Shown: positions 34,994 through 43,345, numbered from the stretch's first letter. The stretch: 64,000 nt of DNA from Ichthyenterobacterium magnum (GCF_003610635.1 NZ_RAQJ01000002.1:124001-188000); one strand, 5' to 3'. Made by a program: numbers and translations. Notes: generated by a model from the letters alone, not told the origin.

Positions 34994-36879
34994 TATATTT
35001 TTTCTAAAATTATACTTTTTTTATAAGCTTTTGTTAAGCTTTTTATGAAGCTATTCCAGCTTTCAAAATTTTCATTTTTTATACTAAGTGTATTTACATT
35101 TAAAAATTTATGTTGTGTTATTACATTGTCTTTTACAGTATACGAAATTTTGAAACTATAGTTTGGGTTTTCAAACGAAAGTGCTTTAGGGATATAACTT
35201 GCTTTGTAGCCTTCGGGAATTTCAAAAGTTGATGTAAAATCTCTATTAAATTTATAATCAATCTTTTTACTATACTTACGTTCTTTTAGATTATCTATTT
35301 TACTCTTAGATAATGTACGGTCTATATTTAGATTCACGTATATTTTATCAGATATGGTTTTTGTATAACTATCTATAGTTAAATCATAACTTAATATTAA
35401 AGGCGTGTTTTTATTGTCAAAATTGGCTTTGGTAATATTGGTGTATTTTGTTTTGTTATTACCTAAGGCTAAGGTTGTGTTTAAAAATTCTTCTTCGGTT
35501 TTATCATCTTTTTTATACGTGTAATTTGAAATGAATTCAACTTTTTCATAGCCTTTTAAAGCACGTTTTTCTTTAACCTTTATTGTTCCGTTATCAAAAG
35601 TGATTTTGCTTGTAATTTTTGAGGTACTCTTTTTGGCATCTTGAACAGGAACCTTAATTACCTTAAAGTTATTTTCGTCGATACCTAAAAGCGCTTCTTT
35701 GGTTTGTGTAAATGCACTCGGCATCCCAAATGGCACGTAACTATCTGTGGCATCTAGAAAAATGGTGTCATTTTCTACAATGGCAGTATTTATCATATGA
35801 TTGTCTACCATTGGCGTTGGTACATCAAAGTAAGAATAGTTTCTGTTTCGAGTTCCGATCCAAGTTCTATAAGATGTTATACCAACATGATTAAGCATTT
35901 CGTATAATAGGTTTGCCATATCCTTACAGTCGCCATAACGTTTGTCACAAACACTTGCAGCACCACGAGGAATAAATCCACCTAAACCGTCTTCAAAAGC
36001 AACATAAGTAATATTGTCTTGAACCCAATTAAAAATTGCTTCAGCTTTTTCGCGTTTTGTATTTAGAGGTTTTACAATATCATCTGCAATAGCATAAACT
36101 TTATCTAAAGCATTTACATCAATTTGATCTACTAATGATGTATACCATTTGTATAAATCGCTTACATCGTTTAAAACATTATGAGTCTTTCCGTTTTTCT
36201 CATAACTCTTTATATAAACAATAATATGAGGCAAGTAATATAAAATGGCTTCGCTATCTTCTTCGCCTTGAAAACCTTTAATATTATTAACTGTCCATGT
36301 ATAAATATTGTTATCACCAGACAGCTCTTTTTTAAAGTCTAAATTTATGCCTTGTGTATTAAAATCTATATAACCAATAGTTACATTTTTAGGAAACTCA
36401 ATAGATAATTGAGCACTCTTTGTTGGCACAAAACTCCCAAACCTAAAAAGACCTAAAAAATGAGGGTCTTTTATGATTTCTTTATAACTTAAATTAGTTA
36501 CAGCACCTTTTGTTACTGCAGGAAATGTGAAGTTTTTAGATTCTTGGTCGCTATAAAAAACACCATTATCAAAAGCACGTTTCGTTTCAATATAATCGAC
36601 ATTAATTTTTTTGTTTGTACTTGGGATGTATGTGTAAGCTTCAATATCTTCAATAGTTGTAAAGCTATCAAAATGCATAGCTTCATTTGCAAAAACAAGT
36701 TTTTTAGATGTTAGATATTCTGCTTGTTCAGAAATATTTTTTGCAATATTAAACTTATGTTTATTGAGTTCAATTTTTATATGTTCATGTCTTTTTAAAT
36801 AGATATAGTCTTCATCAGAAAAATCTTGCGAAAAAGCCAAAAAAGGGATTAATAAAAAGAGAAAAAAAGCTTTATTCAT
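34993..36879 (-). CDS. Exported DUF3857 domain transglutaminase-like protein
   Basis: A 628-residue periplasmic protein: signal peptide MNKAFFLFLLIPFLAFSQ, DUF3857 domain at about 50-250, and a transglutaminase-like core with the triad Cys318 (RYGDCKDMANLL), His361 (VDNHMINTA) and Asp376 (FLDATDSYVPFG). The C-terminal ~200 residues are beta-rich. I start at 36879 because an in-frame ATG at 36900 lies within a perfect -7 promoter box (CAAATATA on the + strand, 36898-36905). Substrate unknown; the family is widespread in Bacteroidetes. It is followed by its Cys-less paralogue. Confidence 0.87.
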   Translation of the reverse strand: MNKAFFLFLLIPFLAFSQDFSDEDYIYLKRHEHIKIELNKHKFNIAKNISEQAEYLTSKKLVFANEAMHFDSFTTIEDIEAYTYIPSTNKKINVDYIETKRAFDNGVFYSDQESKNFTFPAVTKGAVTNLSYKEIIKDPHFLGLFRFGSFVPTKSAQLSIEFPKNVTIGYIDFNTQGINLDFKKELSGDNNIYTWTVNNIKGFQGEEDSEAILYYLPHIIVYIKSYEKNGKTHNVLNDVSDLYKWYTSLVDQIDVNALDKVYAIADDIVKPLNTKREKAEAIFNWVQDNITYVAFEDGLGGFIPRGAASVCDKRYGDCKDMANLLYEMLNHVGITSYRTWIGTRNRNYSYFDVPTPMVDNHMINTAIVENDTIFLDATDSYVPFGMPSAFTQTKEALLGIDENNFKVIKVPVQDAKKSTSKITSKITFDNGTIKVKEKRALKGYEKVEFISNYTYKKDDKTEEEFLNTTLALGNNKTKYTNITKANFDNKNTPLILSYDLTIDSYTKTISDKIYVNLNIDRTLSKSKIDNLKERKYSKKIDYKFNRDFTSTFEIPEGYKASYIPKALSFENPNYSFKISYTVKDNVITQHKFLNVNTLSIKNENFESWNSFIKSLTKAYKKSIILEKI

Positions 36880-36897
36880 TTGTTTTAGGTTTACATT

Positions 36898-36905
36898 CAA
36901 ATATA
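36898..36905 (-). promoter_or_regulatory. -7 promoter box of the DUF3857 gene pair
   Basis: TATATTTG on the minus strand, 18 bases upstream of the chosen ATG. Its position excludes the longer start at 36900. Confidence 0.6.
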
Positions 36906-36982
36906 GATATATTTTAATATTTATGTTTAACTTGAAGCCGTTAAATATATTATAAAGTTACGATAGCTAATATCATACCAAA

Positions 36983-38050
36983 ATGACACCTACGTTTGAT
37001 AAAATTCACTTAAAATTTAAGTTTAATTCTAATAAATATACGTTTAAAGACTTAAAAGAAGTTGCTTATAGCTTTGTAAAAGAAGGCGACGAATTTGAAA
37101 AAAATATTGGTGATTTTTTTTTAGATTGGCTGGATGATAAACCATATATAGAGACTAAAACGTCTGGTTCTACAGGTGTTCAAAAAGTGATTAGACTTAG
37201 TAAACAAGCGATGGTGAACTCTGCTATTGCTACTGGAGATTACTTTAATCTTAAACCAGGAGACTCAGCTTTACATTGCTTACCATGTAATTATATTGCT
37301 GGAAAAATGATGATGGTTAGAGCACTTATATTAGGCTTAGAGGTTGATGTAATTAAACCTTCGTCAGCTCCAATTTTTAGTACGAAAAAGCGTTATGATT
37401 TTAGTGCGATGGTTCCGTTACAGCTCAAAAACTCATTAAAAAATTTGCAGCATATAAACACTGTAATTGTTGGCGGTGCTTCAGTTTCTCATAAGCTGAT
37501 TGAAGATTTAAAGTCTTTAAAAACCACTGTTTATGAAACTTATGGCATGACAGAAACGGTTAGTCATATTGCTGTGAGACAGTTAAATAGTTTAAAGCCT
37601 TCTCAGACCAATTATTTTAAAACATTGCCAGACATAGAGATAAGTCAAGATGCTAGAAATTGTTTGGTAGTTAATGCACCTAAATTATCAGATGAAGTTG
37701 TAGTAACTAATGATATTGTTGAATTAAAGTCTGAAACTCAATTTAAATGGCTCGGTCGTTTTGACAATGTTATTAATTCTGGAGGCATAAAATTGTTTCC
37801 TGAGCAGATAGAAGTAAAGCTTCAGAATAGAATTAGACGACGTTTTTTTATTACTTCAGAAAAAGATGAAGTATTAGGAGAAAAAGTTGTGTTGGTTTTA
37901 GAAGACGAGTCTAATGTACTAGATAAATCGTATTTTAAAGATTTAGATAAGTTTGAAATCCCCAAAAAAGTATATTCAGTTTCAAAATTTAGTGAGACAT
38001 CTACAGGAAAAGTGCAACGCCAAAAAACATTTCTAGAGGCAAAAGCTTAG
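36983..38050 (+). CDS. menE: o-Succinylbenzoate-CoA ligase (short AMP-binding form)
   Basis: A 355-residue AMP-forming ligase activating o-succinylbenzoate to its CoA ester. The A3 phosphate loop KTSGSTGVQKVIRLSK is near residue 55, followed by TVYETYGMTETVSHIA (A5), KWLGRFDNVINSGGIKLFPEQIE (A7/A8) and the final FSETSTGKVQRQKTF (A10 Lys). It lacks roughly the first 100 residues of an ordinary ANL ligase, as is usual for Bacteroidetes MenE to my knowledge. Placement beside menC/menB/menA supports the assignment. It is the last men gene in the window and is followed by a shared terminator. Confidence 0.92.
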   Translation: MTPTFDKIHLKFKFNSNKYTFKDLKEVAYSFVKEGDEFEKNIGDFFLDWLDDKPYIETKTSGSTGVQKVIRLSKQAMVNSAIATGDYFNLKPGDSALHCLPCNYIAGKMMMVRALILGLEVDVIKPSSAPIFSTKKRYDFSAMVPLQLKNSLKNLQHINTVIVGGASVSHKLIEDLKSLKTTVYETYGMTETVSHIAVRQLNSLKPSQTNYFKTLPDIEISQDARNCLVVNAPKLSDEVVVTNDIVELKSETQFKWLGRFDNVINSGGIKLFPEQIEVKLQNRIRRRFFITSEKDEVLGEKVVLVLEDESNVLDKSYFKDLDKFEIPKKVYSVSKFSETSTGKVQRQKTFLEAKA

Positions 38051-38206
38051 TTCACTCACTCAAAAGAATACTTCACGCATTATTGGTTTTCTAATTAATG
38101 AATTGGTTTTAGGTTTACAATAAACTTAAATACAATCATTATAAAACAAATGCCAAAGTTAATGGTTGGTTAGATAGATTTTTTTTAGTTGAATTGGTAT
38201 TTGTTT

Positions 38207-38236
38207 AAAAGCAACTTGATTATTTGGGTTGCTTTT
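38207..38236. terminator. Terminator between menE and the carboxylase gene
   Basis: AAAAGCAAC (38207) pairs with GTTGCTTTT (38228) around a 12-base loop, with A and T tracts on both sides. It is directly adjacent to the stop of the convergent carboxylase gene and 157 bases after menE, so it can serve both. The rest of that gap shows nothing else I can name. Confidence 0.75.
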
Positions 38237-38237
38237 T

Positions 38238-39866
38238 TTAAACCTGTAAAACACCCATATTAAAAGGTTTTTCAATAGGAGCGTGGTTAGCAGCTTCAAT
38301 TCCCATGCTAATCCAAGTTCTGGTATCTAAAGGATTTATAATAGCGTCTGTCCAAATACGAGCAGCAGCATAATATGGAGAGACTTGATTGTCATATCTA
38401 TCTTTTATTTTATTAAAAAGCTCGGCTTCTTTTTCAGGCGTAATTTCTTCGCCTTTTTTAAGTAATGACGCTTTTTCAATTTGTAGTAGCACTTTAGCAG
38501 CAGAGTTACCGCTCATTACTGCAAGCTCGGCACTTGGCCAAGCAACAATTAATCGAGGGTCGTATGCTTTTCCGCACATAGCATAGTTTCCAGCTCCATA
38601 ACTGTTTCCTATAACAATAGTAAATTTTGGAACTACAGAATTACTCACAGCATTTACCATTTTGGCACCATCTTTAATAATGCCTCCATGTTCAGATTTA
38701 CTACCAACCATAAAACCTGTTACATCTTGTAAAAAGACTAACGGAATTTTCTTCTGATTGCAATTGGCTATAAAACGTGTAGCCTTATCTGCACTATCAT
38801 TATAAATAACACCACCAAATTGCATTTCACCTTTTTTGGTTTTTACTAGCTTTCGTTGGTTGGCTACAATACCAACTGCCCAACCGTCTATACGAGCATA
38901 AGCAGTAATAATTGTTTGCCCGTAACCTTCTTTGTATTCGTCAAACTCACTGTTGTCAACTAAACGTTTGATGATTTCTTTCATATCGTATTGATCGGCT
39001 CTCGATTTAGGTAGAATACCAAACATATCATCAGGGTTCTCTTTTGGTTTTTTTGATGCTACTTTACTAAAACCAGCCTTATCGTAATCACCAATTTTAT
39101 CTATTAAGCGTTTAATAGTATCAAGAGCATCCTTATCATCTTTAGCCTTATAATCAGTTACACCAGAAATTTCACAGTGTGTAGTTGCACCACCAAGTGT
39201 TTCATTATCGATACTTTCTCCAATAGCAGCTTTAACCAAGTAACTTCCGGCAAGAAAAATGCTTCCAGTTTTATCTACAATTAAAGCTTCGTCACTCATA
39301 ATAGGTAAGTAGGCACCACCAGCAACACAGCTTCCCATAACTGCTGCAATTTGGGTAATGCCCATACTACTCATTATCGCGTTATTTCTAAAAATGCGAC
39401 CAAAATGTTCTTTATCTGGAAAAATTTCATCTTGCATTGGTAGATAAACACCTGCAGAATCTACTAGGTAAATAATAGGTAATTTATTTTCTATAGCAAT
39501 TTCTTGAGCTCGTAAATTTTTTTTTCCAGTTATAGGGAACCAAGCACCAGCTTTTACAGTTGCATCATTTGCTACAACAATACATTGCTTTCCGCTAACA
39601 TATCCAATTTGTATTACAACACCACCAGAAGGACTACCACCATGTTCTTCGTACATGCCTTCTCCAGCAAAAGCTCCAATTTCAATAGACTTAGATTTAG
39701 GGTCTAGAAGATAGTCAATACGCTCTCTAGCAGTCATTTTGCCTTTAGCATGATGCTTTTCTATACGTTTTTGTCCGCCACCTAATTTTACTTTGGTAAA
39801 GCGTTTTTTTAAATCTGAAACGAGTAGTTTATTGTAATCTTCGTTTTTATTGAAGTTAATGTCCAT
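38238..39866 (-). CDS. Acyl-CoA carboxylase beta (carboxyltransferase) subunit
   Basis: A 542-residue carboxyltransferase of the propionyl/methylcrotonyl-CoA carboxylase type, which moves CO2 from carboxybiotin to an acyl-CoA. The N-terminal ClpP/crotonase-fold half has MTARERIDYLLDP, GGSPSGGVV, ANDATVKAGAWFPITGKKNLRAQEIA and SAGVYLPMQDEIFPD; the C-terminal half has VFLQDVTGFMVGSKSEHGGIIKDGAKMVNA and YGAGNYAMCGKAYDPR. The YLPMQ and MCG motifs favour methylcrotonyl-CoA carboxylase (leucine catabolism), but substrate choice is inferred. The biotin-carrying alpha subunit is not adjacent. Monocistronic by spacing. Confidence 0.9.
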   Translation of the reverse strand: MDINFNKNEDYNKLLVSDLKKRFTKVKLGGGQKRIEKHHAKGKMTARERIDYLLDPKSKSIEIGAFAGEGMYEEHGGSPSGGVVIQIGYVSGKQCIVVANDATVKAGAWFPITGKKNLRAQEIAIENKLPIIYLVDSAGVYLPMQDEIFPDKEHFGRIFRNNAIMSSMGITQIAAVMGSCVAGGAYLPIMSDEALIVDKTGSIFLAGSYLVKAAIGESIDNETLGGATTHCEISGVTDYKAKDDKDALDTIKRLIDKIGDYDKAGFSKVASKKPKENPDDMFGILPKSRADQYDMKEIIKRLVDNSEFDEYKEGYGQTIITAYARIDGWAVGIVANQRKLVKTKKGEMQFGGVIYNDSADKATRFIANCNQKKIPLVFLQDVTGFMVGSKSEHGGIIKDGAKMVNAVSNSVVPKFTIVIGNSYGAGNYAMCGKAYDPRLIVAWPSAELAVMSGNSAAKVLLQIEKASLLKKGEEITPEKEAELFNKIKDRYDNQVSPYYAAARIWTDAIINPLDTRTWISMGIEAANHAPIEKPFNMGVLQV

Positions 39867-39946
39867 TCTTAATATTATTTTGCACGAATTTACAAAACCA
39901 ATTCATGTATAAAAAGTGAAAGGTTTGTTAAAAAATATAACACGGA

Positions 39947-39968
39947 ATTATTTTCCTTGGAAACTAAA
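39947..39968 (+). promoter_or_regulatory. Putative MarR operator overlapping the DoxX-operon promoter
   Basis: The dyad ATTATTTTCCT / TGGAAACTAAA matches the perfect palindrome at 41678-41699 at 17 of 22 positions, including TTTCC-nn-GGAAACT. It covers the TTGG that would serve as the -33 region of the TATATTTG promoter. A MarR gene is encoded four genes on, so autoregulation is inferred. Confidence 0.55.
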
Positions 39969-39979
39969 TTTATTTACTT

Positions 39980-39987
39980 TATATTTG
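39980..39987 (+). promoter_or_regulatory. -7 promoter box of the DoxX-MarR-pirin operon
   Basis: TATATTTG is an exact TAnnTTTG match, 24 bases before ATG 40012 and 20 bases after the TTG of the putative operator. Its position rules out the longer GTG start at 39916. Confidence 0.6.
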
Positions 39988-40011
39988 TACCATCAATTTA
40001 AAATTAAAGAA

Positions 40012-40365
40012 ATGAAAAGAGATAAGATTATTTATTATGTAGCAACAGGTTTATTAACCTTGTTAATGTTGTTTTCTGTAAGTATGTATTTTTTTAAGCA
40101 TGACGATGTAGCAACAATGTTTACAGCATTTGGGTACCCAACATATATTATATATCCATATGCCATTGCAAAGCTGTTGGGATTATTTGCAATTTGGAAT
40201 CCAAACTTTAAAATAATTAAAGAATGGGCTTATGCAGGCTTCTTTTTTGCTTTTATTTTAGCATTTTTTGCACATTATATGATTGGCGATGGCGAACAAA
40301 CAGGAGCATTAATTGCATTTGTATTATTAATAGTATCATATATTTTTAACAAAAGAATAAATTAG
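40012..40365 (+). CDS. DoxX-like small membrane protein
   Basis: A 117-residue protein with four hydrophobic helices (about 8-26, 42-60, 70-88, 95-113), the pattern of DoxX-like proteins, with the typical FTAFGYPTYIIYPYAIAKLLGLFAIW around helix 2. ATG 40012 is chosen because the promoter box lies at 39980, inside the longer frame that opens with GTG at 39916. DoxX-like proteins accompany oxidoreductases and regulators of redox and electrophile stress. It is the first gene of an operon with an FMN reductase, a GNAT-like protein, MarR and two pirins. Confidence 0.82.
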   Translation: MKRDKIIYYVATGLLTLLMLFSVSMYFFKHDDVATMFTAFGYPTYIIYPYAIAKLLGLFAIWNPNFKIIKEWAYAGFFFAFILAFFAHYMIGDGEQTGALIAFVLLIVSYIFNKRIN

Positions 40366-40405
40366 AGATTTCCTTCTTCAAGGAAATGAATAAAAGAATA
40401 ATTAA

Positions 40406-40936
40406 ATGAAAAATATAATAGCCTTTGCAGGAAGCAACAGTAAAAATTCAATTAACAAGCAACTAGCAACTTATGCAGCAAATTTGGTATCTAATGTAGA
40501 AGTAATTGTTTTAGATTTAAACGATTTTGAATTACCTTTATATGGAATAGATTATGAAGTTGAACATGGCATACCAGATAATGCGCATAAGTTTTTAGAC
40601 TTAATTAAGTCAACAGACGGAATTGTTTTATCATTAGCAGAACACAATGGTGCTTATGCTACAGTGTTTAAAAATATTTTTGATTGGATGTCGCGTATAG
40701 ACGGAAAATTATGGAGTGGTAAACCAATGTTATTAATGGCTACATCTCCAGGAGGCAGAGGAGGCGCAACAGTTTTAGAAATTGCCAAAGGACGTTTTTC
40801 TTATATGGGAGGAAATATAGTTGCAGATTTTAGCTTGCCTTTTTTTATGGATAATTTTTCTGATGATAAAATTGTAAATCAAGATTTAAACGAAGAATTA
40901 ATTGGTAAAACCACATTGTTATCTAAAGCCTTATAA
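40406..40936 (+). CDS. NADPH-dependent FMN reductase family protein
   Basis: A 176-residue flavodoxin-fold reductase. It opens with NIIAFAGSNSKNSINKQLA, the phosphate-binding loop for FMN, and contains LYGIDYEVEHGIP, DGIVLSLAEHNGAYATVFKNIFDWMSR and GKPMLLMATSPGGRGGATVLE, the pattern of NAD(P)H:FMN/quinone/chromate reductases. The likely job is two-electron reduction of quinones or similar electrophiles, fitting a MarR/pirin operon. The real substrate is not determined by sequence. One base separates its stop from the next ATG. Confidence 0.88.
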   Translation: MKNIIAFAGSNSKNSINKQLATYAANLVSNVEVIVLDLNDFELPLYGIDYEVEHGIPDNAHKFLDLIKSTDGIVLSLAEHNGAYATVFKNIFDWMSRIDGKLWSGKPMLLMATSPGGRGGATVLEIAKGRFSYMGGNIVADFSLPFFMDNFSDDKIVNQDLNEELIGKTTLLSKAL

Positions 40937-40937
40937 A

Positions 40938-41219
40938 ATGAATATTGAGCAATTTGATGATGGTAAAAAAGGAGAATTCTATATTGAAATAGAAGGAACT
41001 CAACTAGCCAAAATGACTTATACTTATGCAGGTGATGATAAAATTATTATTGACCATACAGAAGTTAACGAAAAACTTAAAGGTCAAGGTATTGGTTATA
41101 AACTTGTAGCTGCTTCAGTCGAATTTATGCGAGCAAATAATATTAAAGTGATTCCTTTATGTCCTTTTGCTGCAGCTGTATTTAAGAAAAAGCAAGAGTA
41201 TTCAGATAGATTAGTTTAA
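40938..41219 (+). CDS. Short GNAT-type N-acetyltransferase (Acetyltransf_CG)
   Basis: A 93-residue single-domain GCN5-related protein of the short YidJ/At1g77540 type. The line HTEVNEKLKGQGIGYKLVAASVEFMRANNIKVIPLCPFAAAVFKKKQEY contains the acetyl-CoA loop (KGQGIGY) and the conserved PLCPFA with a cysteine near the active site. I start at ATG 40938; the frame is open further left into the preceding gene but that overlap is unnecessary. The acceptor is unknown. It is in the middle of the DoxX-MarR-pirin operon. Confidence 0.88.
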   Translation: MNIEQFDDGKKGEFYIEIEGTQLAKMTYTYAGDDKIIIDHTEVNEKLKGQGIGYKLVAASVEFMRANNIKVIPLCPFAAAVFKKKQEYSDRLV

Positions 41220-41223
41220 AACT

Positions 41224-41661
41224 ATGGGAGATATTTCAACAGATATAAATACAACTTTTCCTAATAAAAAGGTAAAGGCATTATTAAATATTATTTATAC
41301 AGCAAACTGGATAAGTAGCCATCAAAATGCATTTTTTAAACCTTTTGGAATTTCTCCACAGCAGTATAATATTTTAAGAATATTAAAAGGCGCAGGAGAA
41401 GCTATTAAAGTGCAAACTATTAAAGAGCGTATGTTAGAGCGTGCGCCAAATGCAACACGATTAATGGACAAATTATGTGATAAAAATTTAATACATCGTT
41501 TGCCTTGTCCAGACGACAGACGTGTTGTGCATATTGAAATAACAAAAAATGGATTACAACTGTTAGATGAAATTTCTAAAGAATTTAAAGATGATTTATT
41601 AGAAAATATAACAGAAAAAGAAGCAGACCAATTAAGTAATCTACTAGATAAAATACGATAG
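41224..41661 (+). CDS. MarR family transcriptional regulator
   Basis: A 145-residue winged-helix regulator. After an N-terminal dimerisation helix, FGISPQQYNILRILKGAG and IKVQTIKERMLERAPNATRLMDKLCDKNLIHRLPCPDDRRVVHIEITKNGLQLLDEI make up the MarR fold with recognition helix and wing (DDRR). It is followed after 16 bases by a perfect 22-bp palindrome that overlaps the next gene's start, and a similar dyad overlaps the operon promoter, so it very probably binds both. The ligand may be an electrophile or aromatic; no redox cysteine stands out except that of LPCPDD. Confidence 0.92.
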   Translation: MGDISTDINTTFPNKKVKALLNIIYTANWISSHQNAFFKPFGISPQQYNILRILKGAGEAIKVQTIKERMLERAPNATRLMDKLCDKNLIHRLPCPDDRRVVHIEITKNGLQLLDEISKEFKDDLLENITEKEADQLSNLLDKIR

Positions 41662-41677
41662 CGTATTTTTTTAATCA

Positions 41678-41699
41678 AATAGTTTCCATGGAAACTATT
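41678..41699. promoter_or_regulatory. Perfect 22-bp palindrome, putative MarR operator
   Basis: AATAGTTTCCA is followed immediately by its exact complement TGGAAACTATT. The site spans the pirin start codon (ATG 41688-41690) and lies just after the marR stop. Its sequence recurs at 17 of 22 positions upstream of the operon. A role as binding site of the neighbouring MarR is inferred from position, symmetry and recurrence. Confidence 0.65.
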
Positions 41700-42587
41700 G
41701 CAAATAAAGATAAAATGAAATTAAATACAATAAAAAGAGCAGGGCGAAGCCACTTTGTAGACATGGGGCCAATTCGGTTAAGACAACCGTTTCCAACCCA
41801 ACATATAGAAATGATAGACCCATTTGTATTATTGCATCATTATGGGCCCTACGAGATATCAGAAACAAATAATCCGTTCGATTTGGGACCACATCCTCAT
41901 AGAGGCTTTGAACCCATTACATTTTTGGTGCAAGGCGAACAACTGCACAGAGATTCATTAGGAAACGAAAGTGTTGTTAAAGCTGGAGATGTACAGTGGA
42001 CAACAGCTGGTCGAGGTATAATTCATGCTGAAGGCCCAACAAATGAGTTTGTTCAAAAAGGAGGAACACTTGAGGGGATACAGTTATGGTTAAACTTACC
42101 AGCAGAAAAAAAGATGATACAGCCTAACTATCAGCATGCAAAAAGTGAAGACTTTAATGTTGTAGCCTCTGAAGATGCTAAAGTTAACGTGCAAGTTATT
42201 GCCGGAGCCTTTAAAGGTAAAAACGGAAGAATAGTAACGCAAACATCTGTTAATGCATTTATGATAGATGCAAAAAATGGAGGAGAACAGTTTATACAGT
42301 ATTCTAATTTACATCAAGGTCTACTATATTTATTAAACGGAAAAGTTACCGTAAATCATGTTGAAGCTTTAGAGTTAGATAAAAACCAATTAATGGAGTT
42401 TCAACAAGATGGAGAAGGTTTTTCAATAAAAGCAGAAGAAAACAGTAAACTATTATTTCTATCTGGAAAACCAATTGATGAGCCAGTTGCAACTTATGGG
42501 CCTTATGTAATGAATAATCAAACAGAATTGTTAGAAGCAATGAGAGATTATCAAATGGGAAAAATGGGATTTCTCCCAGCTAATTAA
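41688..42587 (+). CDS. Pirin family protein (first of two)
   Basis: A 299-residue bicupin of the pirin family. The metal-binding N-terminal cupin has PHPHRGFEPITFLVQGE (His-x-His), DSLGNESVVKAGDVQWTTAGRGIIHAEGP with the third His and the Glu, so the metal site is intact. Pirins may have quercetin 2,3-dioxygenase activity or sense redox state. ATG 41688 lies inside the palindromic operator; a second in-frame ATG at 41715 (MKLNTIKRAG) would clear it and aligns better with the usual pirin start, so the true start is uncertain. A second, shorter pirin follows after 18 bases. Confidence 0.9.
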   Translation: METIANKDKMKLNTIKRAGRSHFVDMGPIRLRQPFPTQHIEMIDPFVLLHHYGPYEISETNNPFDLGPHPHRGFEPITFLVQGEQLHRDSLGNESVVKAGDVQWTTAGRGIIHAEGPTNEFVQKGGTLEGIQLWLNLPAEKKMIQPNYQHAKSEDFNVVASEDAKVNVQVIAGAFKGKNGRIVTQTSVNAFMIDAKNGGEQFIQYSNLHQGLLYLLNGKVTVNHVEALELDKNQLMEFQQDGEGFSIKAEENSKLLFLSGKPIDEPVATYGPYVMNNQTELLEAMRDYQMGKMGFLPAN

Positions 42588-42605
42588 AATTAAAAGAGAA
42601 AAGTT

Positions 42606-43322
42606 ATGAAAACAATACTTCATAAATCAAATACAAGAGGATTTGCTAACCATGGATGGTTAAAATCTCATCATACGTTTAGTTTTGCGAGTTATCAAAA
42701 TGCAAAACGCATGAATTTTGGAGCACTTCGTGTTTTAAATGACGATGTAGTACAACCAAAAATGGGATTTGGAACGCATCCTCATCAAAACATGGAAATC
42801 ATTTCAATCCCATTACAAGGGGCATTATCCCATAAAGATAGTATGGGTAATAAACGCGCTATAGAAGTAGGAGAAATACAGGTTATGAGTGCAGGTACAG
42901 GATTAACACATTCTGAATTTAATGATAGCAAAACAGACGAGGTTAATTTTCTGCAATTATGGATTTTTCCTGAAAAACTAAATATTGAACCAAATTATAA
43001 CCAACGCTTATTTCCTTTAGAAGGAAAAAAGAATCAGTTGCAAACTGTTGTTGCGCCAAAAGATAAGCTCGAAGACAATGCACTTCCAATTAATCAACAA
43101 GCTTATATTTATAGAACAAATTTAGATTCAGAGACTAGTGTTAATTTAAAAGTGAAATTACAACAAAACGGATTTTATGTTTTTGTTGTAGAAGGTGAAA
43201 TCCAAATAGATAACACCTCGTTAGGGAAAAGAGATGCTTTAGGTGTATATGAAACAGAAAATATACAAATAAAAGCGAATCAAAGTTCTGAGGTGATAAT
43301 CATTGAAGTTCCTATGAACTAG
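42606..43322 (+). CDS. Pirin family protein (second, YhhW-like)
   Basis: A 238-residue pirin of the E. coli YhhW type. It starts with KSNTRGFANHGWLKSHHTFSFASY, and the cupin metal site reads GTHPHQNMEIISIPLQGALSHKDSMG ... VMSAGTGLTHSEFN (two His, one His, Glu). YhhW has quercetin dioxygenase activity in vitro. It is the last gene of the MarR operon; the two pirins differ in length and are not recent duplicates. Downstream is an inverted-repeat element rather than a simple terminator. Confidence 0.92.
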   Translation: MKTILHKSNTRGFANHGWLKSHHTFSFASYQNAKRMNFGALRVLNDDVVQPKMGFGTHPHQNMEIISIPLQGALSHKDSMGNKRAIEVGEIQVMSAGTGLTHSEFNDSKTDEVNFLQLWIFPEKLNIEPNYNQRLFPLEGKKNQLQTVVAPKDKLEDNALPINQQAYIYRTNLDSETSVNLKVKLQQNGFYVFVVEGEIQIDNTSLGKRDALGVYETENIQIKANQSSEVIIIEVPMN

Positions 43323-43345
43323 ATATAATTATTGATTAATAGTAT

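Noticed and set aside
39916-40011. N-terminal extension (GTG start) of the DoxX-like protein
   Set aside because: A putative operator (39947-39968) and an exact -7 box (39980-39987) lie inside it, and the internal ATG at 40012 gives the normal family start.
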